A DNA stretch of 44,333 nucleotides, from positions 1 to 44,333 of the forward strand of contig UQKU01000016.1 in the NCBI GenBank assembly GCA_900541675.1, read 5' to 3'. The DNA comes from an uncultured Collinsella sp. (GTDB lineage Bacteria; Actinomycetota; Coriobacteriia; Coriobacteriales; Coriobacteriaceae). The notes under the pieces were generated by a model. The model was not told the origin of the DNA. It made no database searches and was given only the letters and a program-made list of their open reading frames with translations. Below are positions 16,830-24,446 of the stretch, piece after piece. The position numbers were made by a program, and so were the translations under genes. Numbering within the stretch: the first letter of the stretch is position 1; each line of letters starts with the position of its first letter.

Positions 16830-17044
16830 AACGCAGGCAATAACGAACAGGGCCGCAATGTTCTACACCTGTTGAATAGAAAAACGCGACATGGGGAACA
16901 ACGAGAACAAATCGGGACCTTTGGGTTACACTTCGCCCTCCCCGACCCATACGCCGGTGCCTTTAGGCGATACTTGTTGTAGCAACTGCGGCATACGCCG
17001 CAAAAACAACAATGACGGCAAACGCCGTGCGGAAAGGAGACCTC

Positions 17045-17647
17045 ATGGGCATCTTTAAGAACGACGACCAGCAGTCGAATCTGTTTGGATTTGACGAGAA
17101 AAGCATGGCAGGCAAGGCAATCAAGGCCGTGCGCTGGATCTACGCCGTCACGGGCGTCATCGCGCTGCTTGCCGGCATCGCGCTGCTGTTTGCACCCGCC
17201 AAGTCCCTCGTCTTCCTGACGACCGTCCTGGGCTTCTACTTTATAATTACGGCAGCCATCAGGCTGTTCACCGCCATTTTTGAGCCGCTGCTGCCCGCCG
17301 GCTGGCGCGTGACGAGCATCATCTCCAACCTGCTCATCATTCTGGGCGGCGTCATAATCCTGCGCAATCAGGCCTTCTCGACCGCGACGCTCACCACGCT
17401 CGTGGTGGTCGTGGCTGGCTTTGGCTGGATTGTCGAAGGTGTCATGTCCATTCTGGAGTCCGAGCTTTCGTCTAACCGCGCCCTCGCCATCCTGAGCGGC
17501 GCGCTCTCCATCATCGCCGGCATGTTCGTGTTCATCTACCCGCTGTGGTCGGCAAAGATGCTCGTCATCTTTAGCGGCGCCGCGCTCCTGGTGTTTGGCG
17601 TGACGCTGGTTATTCGCGCTATCCGCTTTGGTAAGCTGGTGCACTAG
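17045..17647 (+). CDS. HdeD/DUF308-like membrane protein
   Basis: A 200-aa integral membrane protein with about six hydrophobic segments arranged as repeated pairs, as in HdeD and other DUF308 proteins; some relatives are linked to acid resistance. Examples are WIYAVTGVIALLAGIALLF and LAILSGALSIIAGMFVFIY. The ATG at 17045 is preceded by AAAGGAGA; an ATG 33 bp further upstream lacks a ribosome site. The stop codon directly abuts the ATG of the DUF188 gene, so the two are translationally linked. The precise role is unknown. Confidence 0.75.
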   Translation: MGIFKNDDQQSNLFGFDEKSMAGKAIKAVRWIYAVTGVIALLAGIALLFAPAKSLVFLTTVLGFYFIITAAIRLFTAIFEPLLPAGWRVTSIISNLLIILGGVIILRNQAFSTATLTTLVVVVAGFGWIVEGVMSILESELSSNRALAILSGALSIIAGMFVFIYPLWSAKMLVIFSGAALLVFGVTLVIRAIRFGKLVH

Positions 17648-18130
17648 ATGCCGCGAACGCTGTTTATTGATGCCGACGCCTGCCCGGTCACGCGTGAGTC
17701 GATCGACTGCGCGCGGCGGGCGGGCGTCGCCGTGGTTATCGCCGGCAACAGTACGCAGAACTTGGAGCGGCACATTCGCCGCGACGATCCGCGCGATGCC
17801 GAGCACGCGCGACGCGGCTTTTGGGTCACGACGCTCGACGTGAGCGTAGGCGCCGATAGCGCCGACTTTGCCATTGTCGAACGTCTGCAGGCGGGCGATG
17901 TGGTCGTGACGCAGGACATTGGGCTGGCGAGCATGGTGCTCGGCCGCGATGCCGCCGCCATCGGCGTGCGCGGGCGCGTGTACGACAAAGCCACCATCGA
18001 TATGCAGCTGTTTATTCGTCACGAGGAAAAGAAGGTGCGCCGCGCCGGCGGTCGCACCCGCGGGCCGGCGGCCTTCACCGGCGAAGACCGCACCCGCTTT
18101 AAGCGCAACCTCACCGAGCTGCTCCGCTAA
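17648..18130 (+). CDS. YaiI/YqxD family protein (DUF188)
   Basis: A 160-aa member of the UPF0178/DUF188 family, a PIN-like fold of unknown function. Diagnostic segments: IDADACPVTRESI at the N-terminus, GADSADFAIVERLQAGDVVVTQDIGLASMVL in the centre, and RGRVYDKATIDMQL. The acidic residues in DADACP and TQDI are in positions that could bind metal. It starts at the base after the upstream stop codon, with no separate ribosome site visible, so it probably depends on translation of the membrane protein gene. Confidence 0.88.
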   Translation: MPRTLFIDADACPVTRESIDCARRAGVAVVIAGNSTQNLERHIRRDDPRDAEHARRGFWVTTLDVSVGADSADFAIVERLQAGDVVVTQDIGLASMVLGRDAAAIGVRGRVYDKATIDMQLFIRHEEKKVRRAGGRTRGPAAFTGEDRTRFKRNLTELLR

Positions 18131-18132
18131 CC

Positions 18133-18172
18133 AAGGCAGATTTTTAGGCTATGCCCGGAAATCTGCCTTTTT
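18133..18172 (+). terminator. Rho-independent terminator
   Basis: A perfect 11-bp stem AAGGCAGATTT (18133-18143) and AAATCTGCCTT (18159-18169) followed by a run of T, right after the DUF188 stop codon. Confidence 0.85.
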
Positions 18173-18208
18173 GTTCTGACCGGTGTGAGCTCTCAGGATC
18201 CATGGCTC

Positions 18209-18288
18209 AACAAAAAACGGGCTTCAAAATGCCATGCGTCGCCGCATTGTGCAAGCGCCGTGCATGGCTATTTTGAAGCCCGTTTTGT
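18209..18288 (-). terminator. Long terminator hairpin of the heavy-metal exporter gene
   Basis: Arms AAACGGGCTTCAAAAT plus GCCATGC on the left (18215-18237) pair with GCATGGC and TTTTGAAGCCCGTTT on the right (18262-18285). Read on the minus strand, the stem is followed by TTTTTTG. It lies ten bases beyond the exporter stop codon. Confidence 0.75.
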
Positions 18289-18297
18289 TAGGCCCAC

Positions 18298-19404
18298 TTA
18301 GAGGCCAAAGGCAGATAGGACGAGGCCCCAGCCAGCGCCGATGACGTACATCATGACCAGGAACACGGCGTTTTCGCGAGCGCTGCGATTGGTGCGGAAC
18401 AGCACCAGATAACCCACACCGGCAGAGATGAGCGTGCCGGCGAGCATCGGTGCCAGCTGCAGCGCGCCTTCCAGATACAGCTGCGTAATGACCACGCTCG
18501 CCGAGCAGTTGGGGATCAGGCCGACAAGCGCCGAACCCAGGACGGCGAGCGTCTCGTTGCCACGCAGGAACTGCTCGATCGCGGACTCGCCAAAGGTCTC
18601 GAGCACGGCGACCAGAATCAGCGTCACCAGGAAAATGAATACCGATACCTGCACGGTATGTGAGATGGCGCTGCGGATAATCGACAGGACGGGCGCGCCT
18701 TCATGGGAGTGGGAGTGACCGTGGCCATGATGGTGTTCATGCTCCCCCTCATGACCGTGATCATGGTCATGTCCATGTTCGTGCCCATGCCCGTGCTCGT
18801 CCTCGTCCTCGTCTTCATCACAACCGCAATGGTCGCGCTCACACAGCTCATGGATGTGGTCGGCGCTCACACCCGCCTCGGCCACCTCGTCGATGATGTC
18901 ACCGCCGCTATGGTCGTCATGCGCGCAGTTAACGTGCGCCGGATTGACAGTGGTCCCCAACACGGTACGACGAATCGCCGCATGCGCACGGGCATTGCGA
19001 CGCAGACCGCGAATGGCGGCATCTACGATAAAGCCCGTGACCAGCGCGATCAGCGCTTTCGAAGCCAAAAGCATCGCCATAGTCTGCACGGGAACCTGCT
19101 CGGCAAGTAGCAGCGGCAGCATCTCGTCGGAGGTCGAGAGAAACACCGCCACCAGGGTTCCCAGCGTCACGACGCGACCGGCGTACAGCGTTGCCGCCAT
19201 CGCCGAAAAGCCGCACTGCGGCACCATGCCCAGCAACGAGCCGGCCACGGGGCCAGCGGCGCCGGCACGCTTGATGGCGCCGTTGACGTGCTCGCCTGCC
19301 ACATGCTCGAGCGTCTCGAGGGCCAGATATGTCACCAATAAGAACGGCACCAGCGCGAGCGTGTCCTTGCCGGCGTCGAGCAGAATATCAATCAGCAAAT
19401 CCAT
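18298..19404 (-). CDS. Putative 10-TM heavy-metal exporter (ArsP_2/putative manganese transporter) with His-rich loop
   Basis: A 368-aa membrane permease. Two homologous hydrophobic halves each contain a proline-cysteine motif, GMVPQCGFSAM near residue 60 and GLIPNCSASVV near residue 300, typical of the family annotated as putative manganese transporter or heavy-metal exporter. The cytoplasmic or periplasmic loop between the halves (about residues 160-240) is extremely rich in His, Asp and Glu, with HGHGHEHGHDHDHGHE-type runs, and contains CERDHCGC; it is a likely metal buffer or sensor. The gene is divergent from an exonuclease gene. CCTAG dyads upstream suggest metal-responsive control. The transported ion (Mn, Zn or another) cannot be fixed by sequence. 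Confidence 0.8.
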   Translation of the reverse strand: MDLLIDILLDAGKDTLALVPFLLVTYLALETLEHVAGEHVNGAIKRAGAAGPVAGSLLGMVPQCGFSAMAATLYAGRVVTLGTLVAVFLSTSDEMLPLLLAEQVPVQTMAMLLASKALIALVTGFIVDAAIRGLRRNARAHAAIRRTVLGTTVNPAHVNCAHDDHSGGDIIDEVAEAGVSADHIHELCERDHCGCDEDEDEDEHGHGHEHGHDHDHGHEGEHEHHHGHGHSHSHEGAPVLSIIRSAISHTVQVSVFIFLVTLILVAVLETFGESAIEQFLRGNETLAVLGSALVGLIPNCSASVVITQLYLEGALQLAPMLAGTLISAGVGYLVLFRTNRSARENAVFLVMMYVIGAGWGLVLSAFGL

Positions 19405-19445
19405 GACGGATGGAACCTTTCGTGTCTTTCGGCAGCATTGTAAAA

Positions 19446-19484
19446 GTCCTAGCGGTCAACTAGGGTATTGTAATTGTCCTAGGC
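19446..19484 (-). promoter_or_regulatory. CCTAG dyads upstream of the heavy-metal exporter
   Basis: CCTAG (19448-19452) and CTAGG (19460-19464) form a 5-7-5 dyad, and TCCTAGG follows at 19477-19483. They lie 44-80 nt upstream of the exporter start and may bind a metalloregulator. This is a motif observation only. Confidence 0.3.
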
Positions 19485-19576
19485 GCGATGCCAATAGTTG
19501 CCCATGGTAAACTATCATCTCGCCATAACTCGATAAACCCGAGCCGCACAACACGGCCCGTCCAAGGAGCAGTTAT

Positions 19577-20545
19577 ATGAACGTTTCGCAAGCACTCGAA
19601 TACGAGCGCCAACCGTTTATCCCCATGTTTATCTACGGCGACCACGGCGCCATGGAGTCCGAGCGCCAGAAGGGCGAGGAGGCCCTCAAGGTGCTCGAGA
19701 CCGAGTACTTTACCGCCGAGGGCGACCCCGGCTTCGACTTTGCCACCGTGCGCGACCTGGCCGACCGCAACCGCGACCTGTGCGACCAGATTGGCGAGGC
19801 GCGCCTGCGCAACGTGACGCCCGCAACGCTTTCGCGCGGCCTGTCCGACGCCGACACCTGCGCCGCCATCGGCAAGATGCAAAAGCGCACCGCCGCGTCC
19901 GTCATGCGCGAGATCCGCGGCGACCGCGACGCACTCGGCGTGGCCTACGCTCGCAAGCCCATTCAGGGCACGGTGCTCGGCATCGACATCGAGACCACCG
20001 GCCGCGCACCCGAGCGCGGCTACATCATCAACGTGGGCTGGGAGATCATGGAGCTCACCAGCGACGCCGTCCCGCATGACGCCGAGGCACACTACTGCGG
20101 CCTGCCCGATATCTACCGCGGCGAGGATGTGCCGTTGTCGAATATCCACCACATCACCTGGGATGACATTGACGGCAAAACGCCCTTCCGCGAGAACAAG
20201 GAACTGCAAAAGCAGTTGCTCAAGCTTATGAAGAAGTACCCATACATGGCGCACAACGCCGCCTTTGAGGACAGTTGGTTCAAGATCCACTTGGACGGTT
20301 ACGCCGAGGCACGCCGCGCGGGTAAGATTATCGTCATCGACTCGCGCCAGATCTGCCGCAGCCTGGACGCCGATGTGCGCTCGCTTCCCCGAGAGTCCGC
20401 GCCCGCCGCACTCGAAAACTGGGCCCGCCGACGCGGCACCCTCGCCGCCGACGCCAACGAGCAGCACCTGGGCCTCGACGACACCGACCTCATGCTCCGC
20501 ACGGTGCAGGCCGAGTTCAACCTCAAGAACCTGTTTGCCAAGTAG
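19577..20545 (+). CDS. DEDDh 3'-5' exonuclease (DnaQ-like)
   Basis: A 322-aa protein with an RNase T/DnaQ exonuclease domain in its C-terminal 190 residues. Exo I is GIDIETTG (D137, E139), Exo II is MAHNAAFEDSWF (H226 onward, D232), and Exo III is HLGLDDTDLM (H297, D302), giving the DEDDh set. The first 130 residues are a helical extension without recognisable domain. It probably degrades single-stranded DNA or RNA ends in repair or turnover; the substrate is unknown. CAAGGAG precedes the ATG. A terminator follows about 100 bp downstream. Confidence 0.85.
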   Translation: MNVSQALEYERQPFIPMFIYGDHGAMESERQKGEEALKVLETEYFTAEGDPGFDFATVRDLADRNRDLCDQIGEARLRNVTPATLSRGLSDADTCAAIGKMQKRTAASVMREIRGDRDALGVAYARKPIQGTVLGIDIETTGRAPERGYIINVGWEIMELTSDAVPHDAEAHYCGLPDIYRGEDVPLSNIHHITWDDIDGKTPFRENKELQKQLLKLMKKYPYMAHNAAFEDSWFKIHLDGYAEARRAGKIIVIDSRQICRSLDADVRSLPRESAPAALENWARRRGTLAADANEQHLGLDDTDLMLRTVQAEFNLKNLFAK

Positions 20546-20644
20546 ATTGCCAAGCAGAGGCGCCATTCGCGAGCAATACCTGCCGGGCCATAGCACCTCG
20601 TGCAAAAGTGACACGCCGAGACGTCCTCCTCAAGCGATGCAATG

Positions 20645-20679
20645 CGGGCCGATATCCAAGTGGATATCGGCCCGTTTTT
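20645..20679 (+). terminator. Rho-independent terminator of the exonuclease gene
   Basis: A perfect 14-bp stem CGGGCCGATATCCA (20645-20658) and TGGATATCGGCCCG (20661-20674) with a 2-nt loop, followed by TTTTT. Confidence 0.85.
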
Positions 20680-20785
20680 GCACGTCGCTAAGGTACCCAC
20701 GTTGGCATCGGCGGCCTTATCCGCGATCATCGATGCCTTTAGCCGCCACCAGGGCATTCGATAGCAAAATATTTCGTGAATTATA

Positions 20786-20846
20786 TTGACATATGAACAT
20801 GCGCTCATATACTCGGAAGTAAGTTATATGAGCGCATGTTCATATG
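20786..20846 (+). promoter_or_regulatory. Zinc-responsive promoter with two SmtB/CzrA-type operators
   Basis: TTGACA (20786-20791) and TATACT (20808-20813) with a 16-bp spacer form a near-consensus promoter. Operator O1 ATATGAACATGCGCTCATAT (20791-20810) fills the spacer, and operator O2 ATATGAGCGCATGTTCATAT (20826-20845) lies downstream of the -10. O1 and O2 are exact reverse complements, giving a perfect 21-bp inverted repeat. Binding in this position should block RNA polymerase. A third site is upstream of the ATPase gene. Confidence 0.8.
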
Positions 20847-20859
20847 AAAGGATATTGCA

Positions 20860-21228
20860 ATGAGCGATCACGCTGATGAAATAAAGTCCGGCATCGACAC
20901 CACCATCGTGCCCGACGTCCCCACCACCTGCTCGCCCGAGGACCTTCCCGACGAGGAGCTGCTGTACGACCTTGCCGACCTGTTCAAGGTCTTTAGCGAC
21001 ACCACGCGCATCAAGATCCTCTACGCTCTCATGGGCCGCGAGCTCTGCGTGGCAGACATCGCCGAAGCGACCGAAACCTCGCAGTCGGCAGTATCGCACC
21101 AGCTGCGCACACTCAAGCAGTCGCACCTGGTTAAATTCCGGCGCGACGGGCGCAATATCCTCTACTCGCTCGCCGACGACCACGTCTACACCATGCTCAA
21201 CCAAGGCATGAGCCACATCTGCGAATAG
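20860..21228 (+). CDS. ArsR/SmtB-family zinc (or Cd/Co) sensor repressor
   Basis: A 122-aa winged-helix repressor. It has the recognition helix TSQSAVSHQLRTLKQSHLV, the beta-wing RRDGRNILYSL, and an alpha5 metal site with all four ligands at SmtB/CzrA spacing: D106, H108, H119 and E122 (DDHVY...HICE). The ELCVAD sequence near residue 61 resembles the alpha3N/alpha3 motif of CadC/ArsR, but only one cysteine is present there. It should bind DNA as an apo-dimer and release it on Zn2+ binding. It is first in an operon-like run with a CxxC protein and a P1B-ATPase. Two perfect operators overlap its promoter, consistent with autoregulation. AAAGGA precedes the ATG. Confidence 0.92.
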   Translation: MSDHADEIKSGIDTTIVPDVPTTCSPEDLPDEELLYDLADLFKVFSDTTRIKILYALMGRELCVADIAEATETSQSAVSHQLRTLKQSHLVKFRRDGRNILYSLADDHVYTMLNQGMSHICE

Positions 21229-21291
21229 CAACCAACCACGGTACCAGCGCGGCCTGCACCCAAGCCGCAAATACAGAGAAAGGAACCCACC

Positions 21292-21510
21292 ATGAAAAAG
21301 CAGTTTAAACTCGACGAGATCGACTGCGCCAACTGCGCGCGCAAGCTTCAGGACGAACTTGCCAAGCTTGAGGGCGTCAAGTCCGTTTCGGTCAATTTTA
21401 TGACCCAGAAGCTGACGCTCGAAGCCGACGACGCCGAGTTCGACGAGGTCCTCGACCGCGTCGTAGAGTTCACCGCCGATGCCGAGCCGGACTGCGAGAT
21501 CATTCTCTAG
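21292..21510 (+). CDS. Small heavy-metal-associated (HMA-like) protein
   Basis: A 72-aa ferredoxin-like metal-binding protein. The metal site is C12-A-N-C15 in IDCANCARKL, like the N-terminal domain of ZntA-type ATPases. The rest, LEGVKSVSVNFMTQKLTLEAD, follows the HMA beta-alpha-beta pattern. The neighbouring ATPase lacks an N-terminal HMA domain, so this protein may supply that function in trans as a metallochaperone. AGAAAGGA precedes the ATG. Confidence 0.85.
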   Translation: MKKQFKLDEIDCANCARKLQDELAKLEGVKSVSVNFMTQKLTLEADDAEFDEVLDRVVEFTADAEPDCEIIL

Positions 21511-21567
21511 CCCAGGTTTACGCCAACCTGCAAGGTCGCGCTTGCCGCGGCCTTTGCTCGCGAAATT

Positions 21568-21587
21568 ATATGAGCGAGTGTTCATAC
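21568..21587 (+). promoter_or_regulatory. Third SmtB-type operator, upstream of the ATPase gene
   Basis: ATATGAGCGAGTGTTCATAC matches operator O2 upstream of the repressor gene in 17 of 20 positions. It lies 22 nt before the ATPase start, so the ATPase probably has its own zinc-responsive control in addition to read-through. Confidence 0.7.
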
Positions 21588-21609
21588 ATTCAAATGGGAG
21601 GTTTGAATC

Positions 21610-23562
21610 ATGGCGGCTGCCGATCCCAAAAAGAAAAAGAAGAAGCGCAAGAAGAAAGAGTCCCTTGAGCATAAGCGCAATCGTATCCTGGTAGCGCTGG
21701 GCATTTTTGCGGTGGTGTACGCCCTCGACGAGCTCGGTACCCTTACCGCCGCATTCGGCACCCCGGGCGACATCTACGCCAGCTTCGTGCTGTTCCTGGT
21801 GCCGTTCCTAATTGCCGGCTACGACGTGCTCCAGAAGGCGTTCAGCAACATCCGCCGCGGCAAGGCTTTCGACGAAAGCTTCCTCATGGCGGTCGCGACC
21901 ATCGGCGCATTTGCCATGGTACTCTTCCCCGACACCGACCCGCACATGGCCGAAGGCGCCGCCGTCATGCTGTTCTACCAGGTCGGCGAGCTGTTCCAGG
22001 CCTACGCCGTGGGCAAGAGCCGCAAATCGATCAGTGCCATGATGGACATCGCGCCCGACTACGCCAACGTCGAGCAACCCGACGGCACGCTCGAGCAGGT
22101 CTTCCCCGATGACATCGCCGTCGGCACCGTCATCGTCATTAAGCCCGGCGAGCGCGTGCCCATCGATGGCGTCATCATCGAGGGCGAGACGCAACTCGAC
22201 ACCGCTGCCCTCACCGGCGAGTCGGTCCCCCGCCCTGCCAAAACCGGAGACGATATCATCAGCGGCTGCATTAACATGACGGGTCTCATCCACGTGCGCA
22301 CCACCAAGCCCTTTGGCGAGTCCACCGTCGCACGCGTCCTGGAACTCGTGGAAAACGCCAGCGAAAAGAAGGCGCGTACCGAGAACTTCATCACGCGCTT
22401 CGCCCGCGTTTACACGCCCGCTGTCACCGGCGCGGCCGCGGTGCTCGCACTCGGCGGCGGCCTGGTCACCGGCGCCTGGTCCGATTGGATCCTGCGCGGC
22501 CTGACCTTCCTGGTCGTCAGCTGCCCGTGCGCACTCGTAATTAGCGTGCCGCTGAGCTTCTTTGGCGGCATCGGCGGCGCATCCAAGCTGGGCGTCCTCA
22601 TCAAGGGCTCCAACTACCTCGAGACGCTCGCCGATGTGGATACCGTCGTCTTTGACAAGACCGGCACGCTCACCAACGGCACGTTTTCGGTCGTGGCGGT
22701 ACACCCCGAGGCCGACTATACCGAGCAGTCACTGCTCGAAGTCGCGGCCCTTGCCGAGTCGTTTTCCGATCACCCCATCGCACGGTCCATACGTGCCGCC
22801 TACCAGGGTGAGCTCGACCAGAATCGCGTGAGCGACTCCGCCAATGTCGCGGGTCACGGTTTCACGGCAACCATCGACGGCAAGCGCGTCGTCGTCGGCA
22901 ATGCCAAGATGCTTGCTGCGGCCGGCATCGACGCCCCCAATTGCGAGGTCGTCGGCACGATCCTCCATGTACTGGTCGATGACACGTACGCCGGCCACAT
23001 TGTAATTGCCGACACCGTCAAGGCCGATGCAGAACAGACGATCCGTGACCTTCACACCGCCGGCGTCAAGCGCACCGTCATGCTCACGGGCGACCGCGAG
23101 GAAGTGGCGGCCACCGTGGCCGAGCAGCTAGGACTCGACGAGTTCCACGCGCAGCTCATGCCAGGCGACAAGGTCGAGCGTGTTGAGGCATTGCTGGCGG
23201 CCGAATCGGGCAAGGGCAAGCTCGCCTTTGTAGGCGACGGCATCAACGATGCGCCCGTGCTCACCCGTGCAGACGTTGGCATTGCCATGGGCGCCATGGG
23301 TTCCGACGCCGCAATTGAGGCCGCTGACGTGGTGTTGATGGACGACAAGCCTTCCAACATTTCCCGCGCGATCCGCGTGGCGCGCAAGACCATGACGATT
23401 GTTTGGCAGAACATCATCTTTGCGCTGGGCATTAAGCTGCTGATTCTGGTGCTCGCGGCGCTCGGCATTGCCAACATGTGGCTCGCCGTCTTTGGCGACG
23501 TGGGCGTGGCGATCATCGCCATCCTGAACGCCATGCGCGCGGTGGGTGTCAAGAACCTGTAG
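21610..23562 (+). CDS. Zn/Cd/Pb-type P1B-ATPase (ZntA/CadA-like)
   Basis: A 650-aa heavy-metal efflux ATPase of the plasma membrane. Seen: TGES (202-205), the intramembrane metal site CPC (305-307), the phosphorylated aspartate in DKTGT (349-353), the SDHPIA nucleotide-binding HP motif and GDGINDAP. The C-terminal membrane segment has the GDVGVAIIAILNAMR motif of the P1B-2 (Zn2+/Cd2+/Pb2+) group, which supports ZntA over copper ATPases. The N-terminus lacks an HMA domain and is instead a lysine-rich tail (PKKKKKKRKKK). GGGAGG precedes the ATG. It forms one regulon with the ArsR-type sensor and the CxxC protein. Confidence 0.93.
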   Translation: MAAADPKKKKKKRKKKESLEHKRNRILVALGIFAVVYALDELGTLTAAFGTPGDIYASFVLFLVPFLIAGYDVLQKAFSNIRRGKAFDESFLMAVATIGAFAMVLFPDTDPHMAEGAAVMLFYQVGELFQAYAVGKSRKSISAMMDIAPDYANVEQPDGTLEQVFPDDIAVGTVIVIKPGERVPIDGVIIEGETQLDTAALTGESVPRPAKTGDDIISGCINMTGLIHVRTTKPFGESTVARVLELVENASEKKARTENFITRFARVYTPAVTGAAAVLALGGGLVTGAWSDWILRGLTFLVVSCPCALVISVPLSFFGGIGGASKLGVLIKGSNYLETLADVDTVVFDKTGTLTNGTFSVVAVHPEADYTEQSLLEVAALAESFSDHPIARSIRAAYQGELDQNRVSDSANVAGHGFTATIDGKRVVVGNAKMLAAAGIDAPNCEVVGTILHVLVDDTYAGHIVIADTVKADAEQTIRDLHTAGVKRTVMLTGDREEVAATVAEQLGLDEFHAQLMPGDKVERVEALLAAESGKGKLAFVGDGINDAPVLTRADVGIAMGAMGSDAAIEAADVVLMDDKPSNISRAIRVARKTMTIVWQNIIFALGIKLLILVLAALGIANMWLAVFGDVGVAIIAILNAMRAVGVKNL

Positions 23563-23578
23563 CGTCCGTAGTCCCTCC

Positions 23579-23705
23579 GGCCGGGACCGGGCTTGGTTTT
23601 GAAAACGTCCTCGCGCATGAGGCCCGCCTTTCCTGCTCCTGCGGAGCAACGGAAAGGCGGGCCTCGCGCTGCGGAATGTTTTCAAAATCAAGCCAGGTCC
23701 CGGCC
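23579..23705. repeat. Large nested hairpin after the P1B-ATPase gene
   Basis: Outer arms of about 28 bp (23579-23606 and 23678-23705) pair with few mismatches. An inner perfect 14-bp pair, AGGCCCGCCTTTCC and GGAAAGGCGGGCCT (23620-23633, 23651-23664), gives a 127-bp cruciform-like structure. It starts 16 bp after the ATPase stop codon. The following sequence to 23841 contains another small hairpin (GTTCGCGC/GCGCGAAC near 23804) and no gene. Confidence 0.7.
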
Positions 23706-23841
23706 TGCGGTGACGTTGTTGGTGGTTCTTGGGCATCGCTTGTTGGCGGGGTTCCTTGTCTGAGTTGGACTTAGTTGGTGGGGCTACTGATCCCGGTCGC
23801 TGGTTCGCGCTTTGCGCGAACTCCGCGCTACTGTGGGTCAG

Positions 23842-24231
23842 TTAGGCTTCTGTTGTTGAACCCGCTACATCTTCCCGGCCCAACATCGCCCGTAGCTTCT
23901 CGAAGCTCTCCTCGCTCAGGCAGTGCTCCATGTGGCAGCCCTCTTGCGACGCGACCTCAGCCGAAACACCCGCATCCTCCAGCAGCCCCACGAAAAAGCA
24001 GTGACGTTCCCACATTTGACGAGCGACCTCCAGCCCTCGCTCTGTCAGATGAACATCTCGTTTGCCCATTTCGACATAGCCGTTGCTTTCCAGCGTCGCC
24101 ATGGCCTTGGAAACGCTCGCTTTGGTTACGCCGAGGTACTCCGCAACGTCGATCGAGCGCACGATGCCCTGACGTTCCGACAGAACGTAGATCGATTCGA
24201 GATAGTCTTCTCCGGATTCACGTAGGGCCAT
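23842..24231 (-). CDS. DtxR/MntR-family metalloregulator
   Basis: A 129-aa metal-dependent repressor. It has an N-terminal helix-turn-helix (SIDVAEYLGVTKASVSKAMATLESNGYV), the wing segment VHLTERGLEVA, and a dimerisation/metal domain with EVASQEGCHMEHCLSEESFEKL, holding Glu, Cys and His ligands. It lacks the SH3-like third domain of DtxR, as in MntR. It likely represses metal uptake or oxidative genes when Mn2+ or Fe2+ is abundant. The ATG at 24231 follows AAAGGCGG. A DtxR-like half-box just upstream suggests autoregulation. Confidence 0.88.
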   Translation of the reverse strand: MALRESGEDYLESIYVLSERQGIVRSIDVAEYLGVTKASVSKAMATLESNGYVEMGKRDVHLTERGLEVARQMWERHCFFVGLLEDAGVSAEVASQEGCHMEHCLSEESFEKLRAMLGREDVAGSTTEA

Positions 24232-24253
24232 GGGCCGCCTTTCGCGATGGCTT

Positions 24254-24266
24254 CTAGTTAGCCTTT
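24254..24266 (-). promoter_or_regulatory. Possible DtxR-type half-box upstream of the regulator gene
   Basis: AGTTAGCCTTT at 24256-24266 resembles the GGTTAGCCTAA core of DtxR-type operators. It lies 25 nt upstream of the regulator start. The match is partial and the call tentative. Confidence 0.25.
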
Positions 24267-24389
24267 GGATACTTTTGCTTGATTTACTTTACCGCAAAAG
24301 TTGCCCATGTCTTACTACGTTGTTCAAAAAGTTAACCGTGTTTCACAAAATGCGCGGGGTAAGCAAGGCGACACGGCACGCAGCGCGCA

Positions 24390-24436
24390 AGGAGTGTCCC
24401 CCTCTGCCGGCAGAAAAAGGAACGTCCCCAAGTGCC
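24390..24436. repeat. Repeat family C, direct pair
   Basis: Two imperfect copies in tandem: AGGAGTGTCCCCCTCTGCCG, then AGGAACGTCCCCAAGTGCCG. The second matches the units at 2183-2204 and 44201-44219. The pair lies immediately downstream of the HAD phosphatase gene on the minus strand. Confidence 0.65.
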
Positions 24437-24446
24437 GAATCCGCAG

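Noticed and set aside
18690..18860. Low-complexity repeat suggestive of a sequencing artefact in the exporter gene
   Set aside because: The frame stays open through the whole stretch and encodes a His/Asp/Glu-rich loop expected for a metal transporter.
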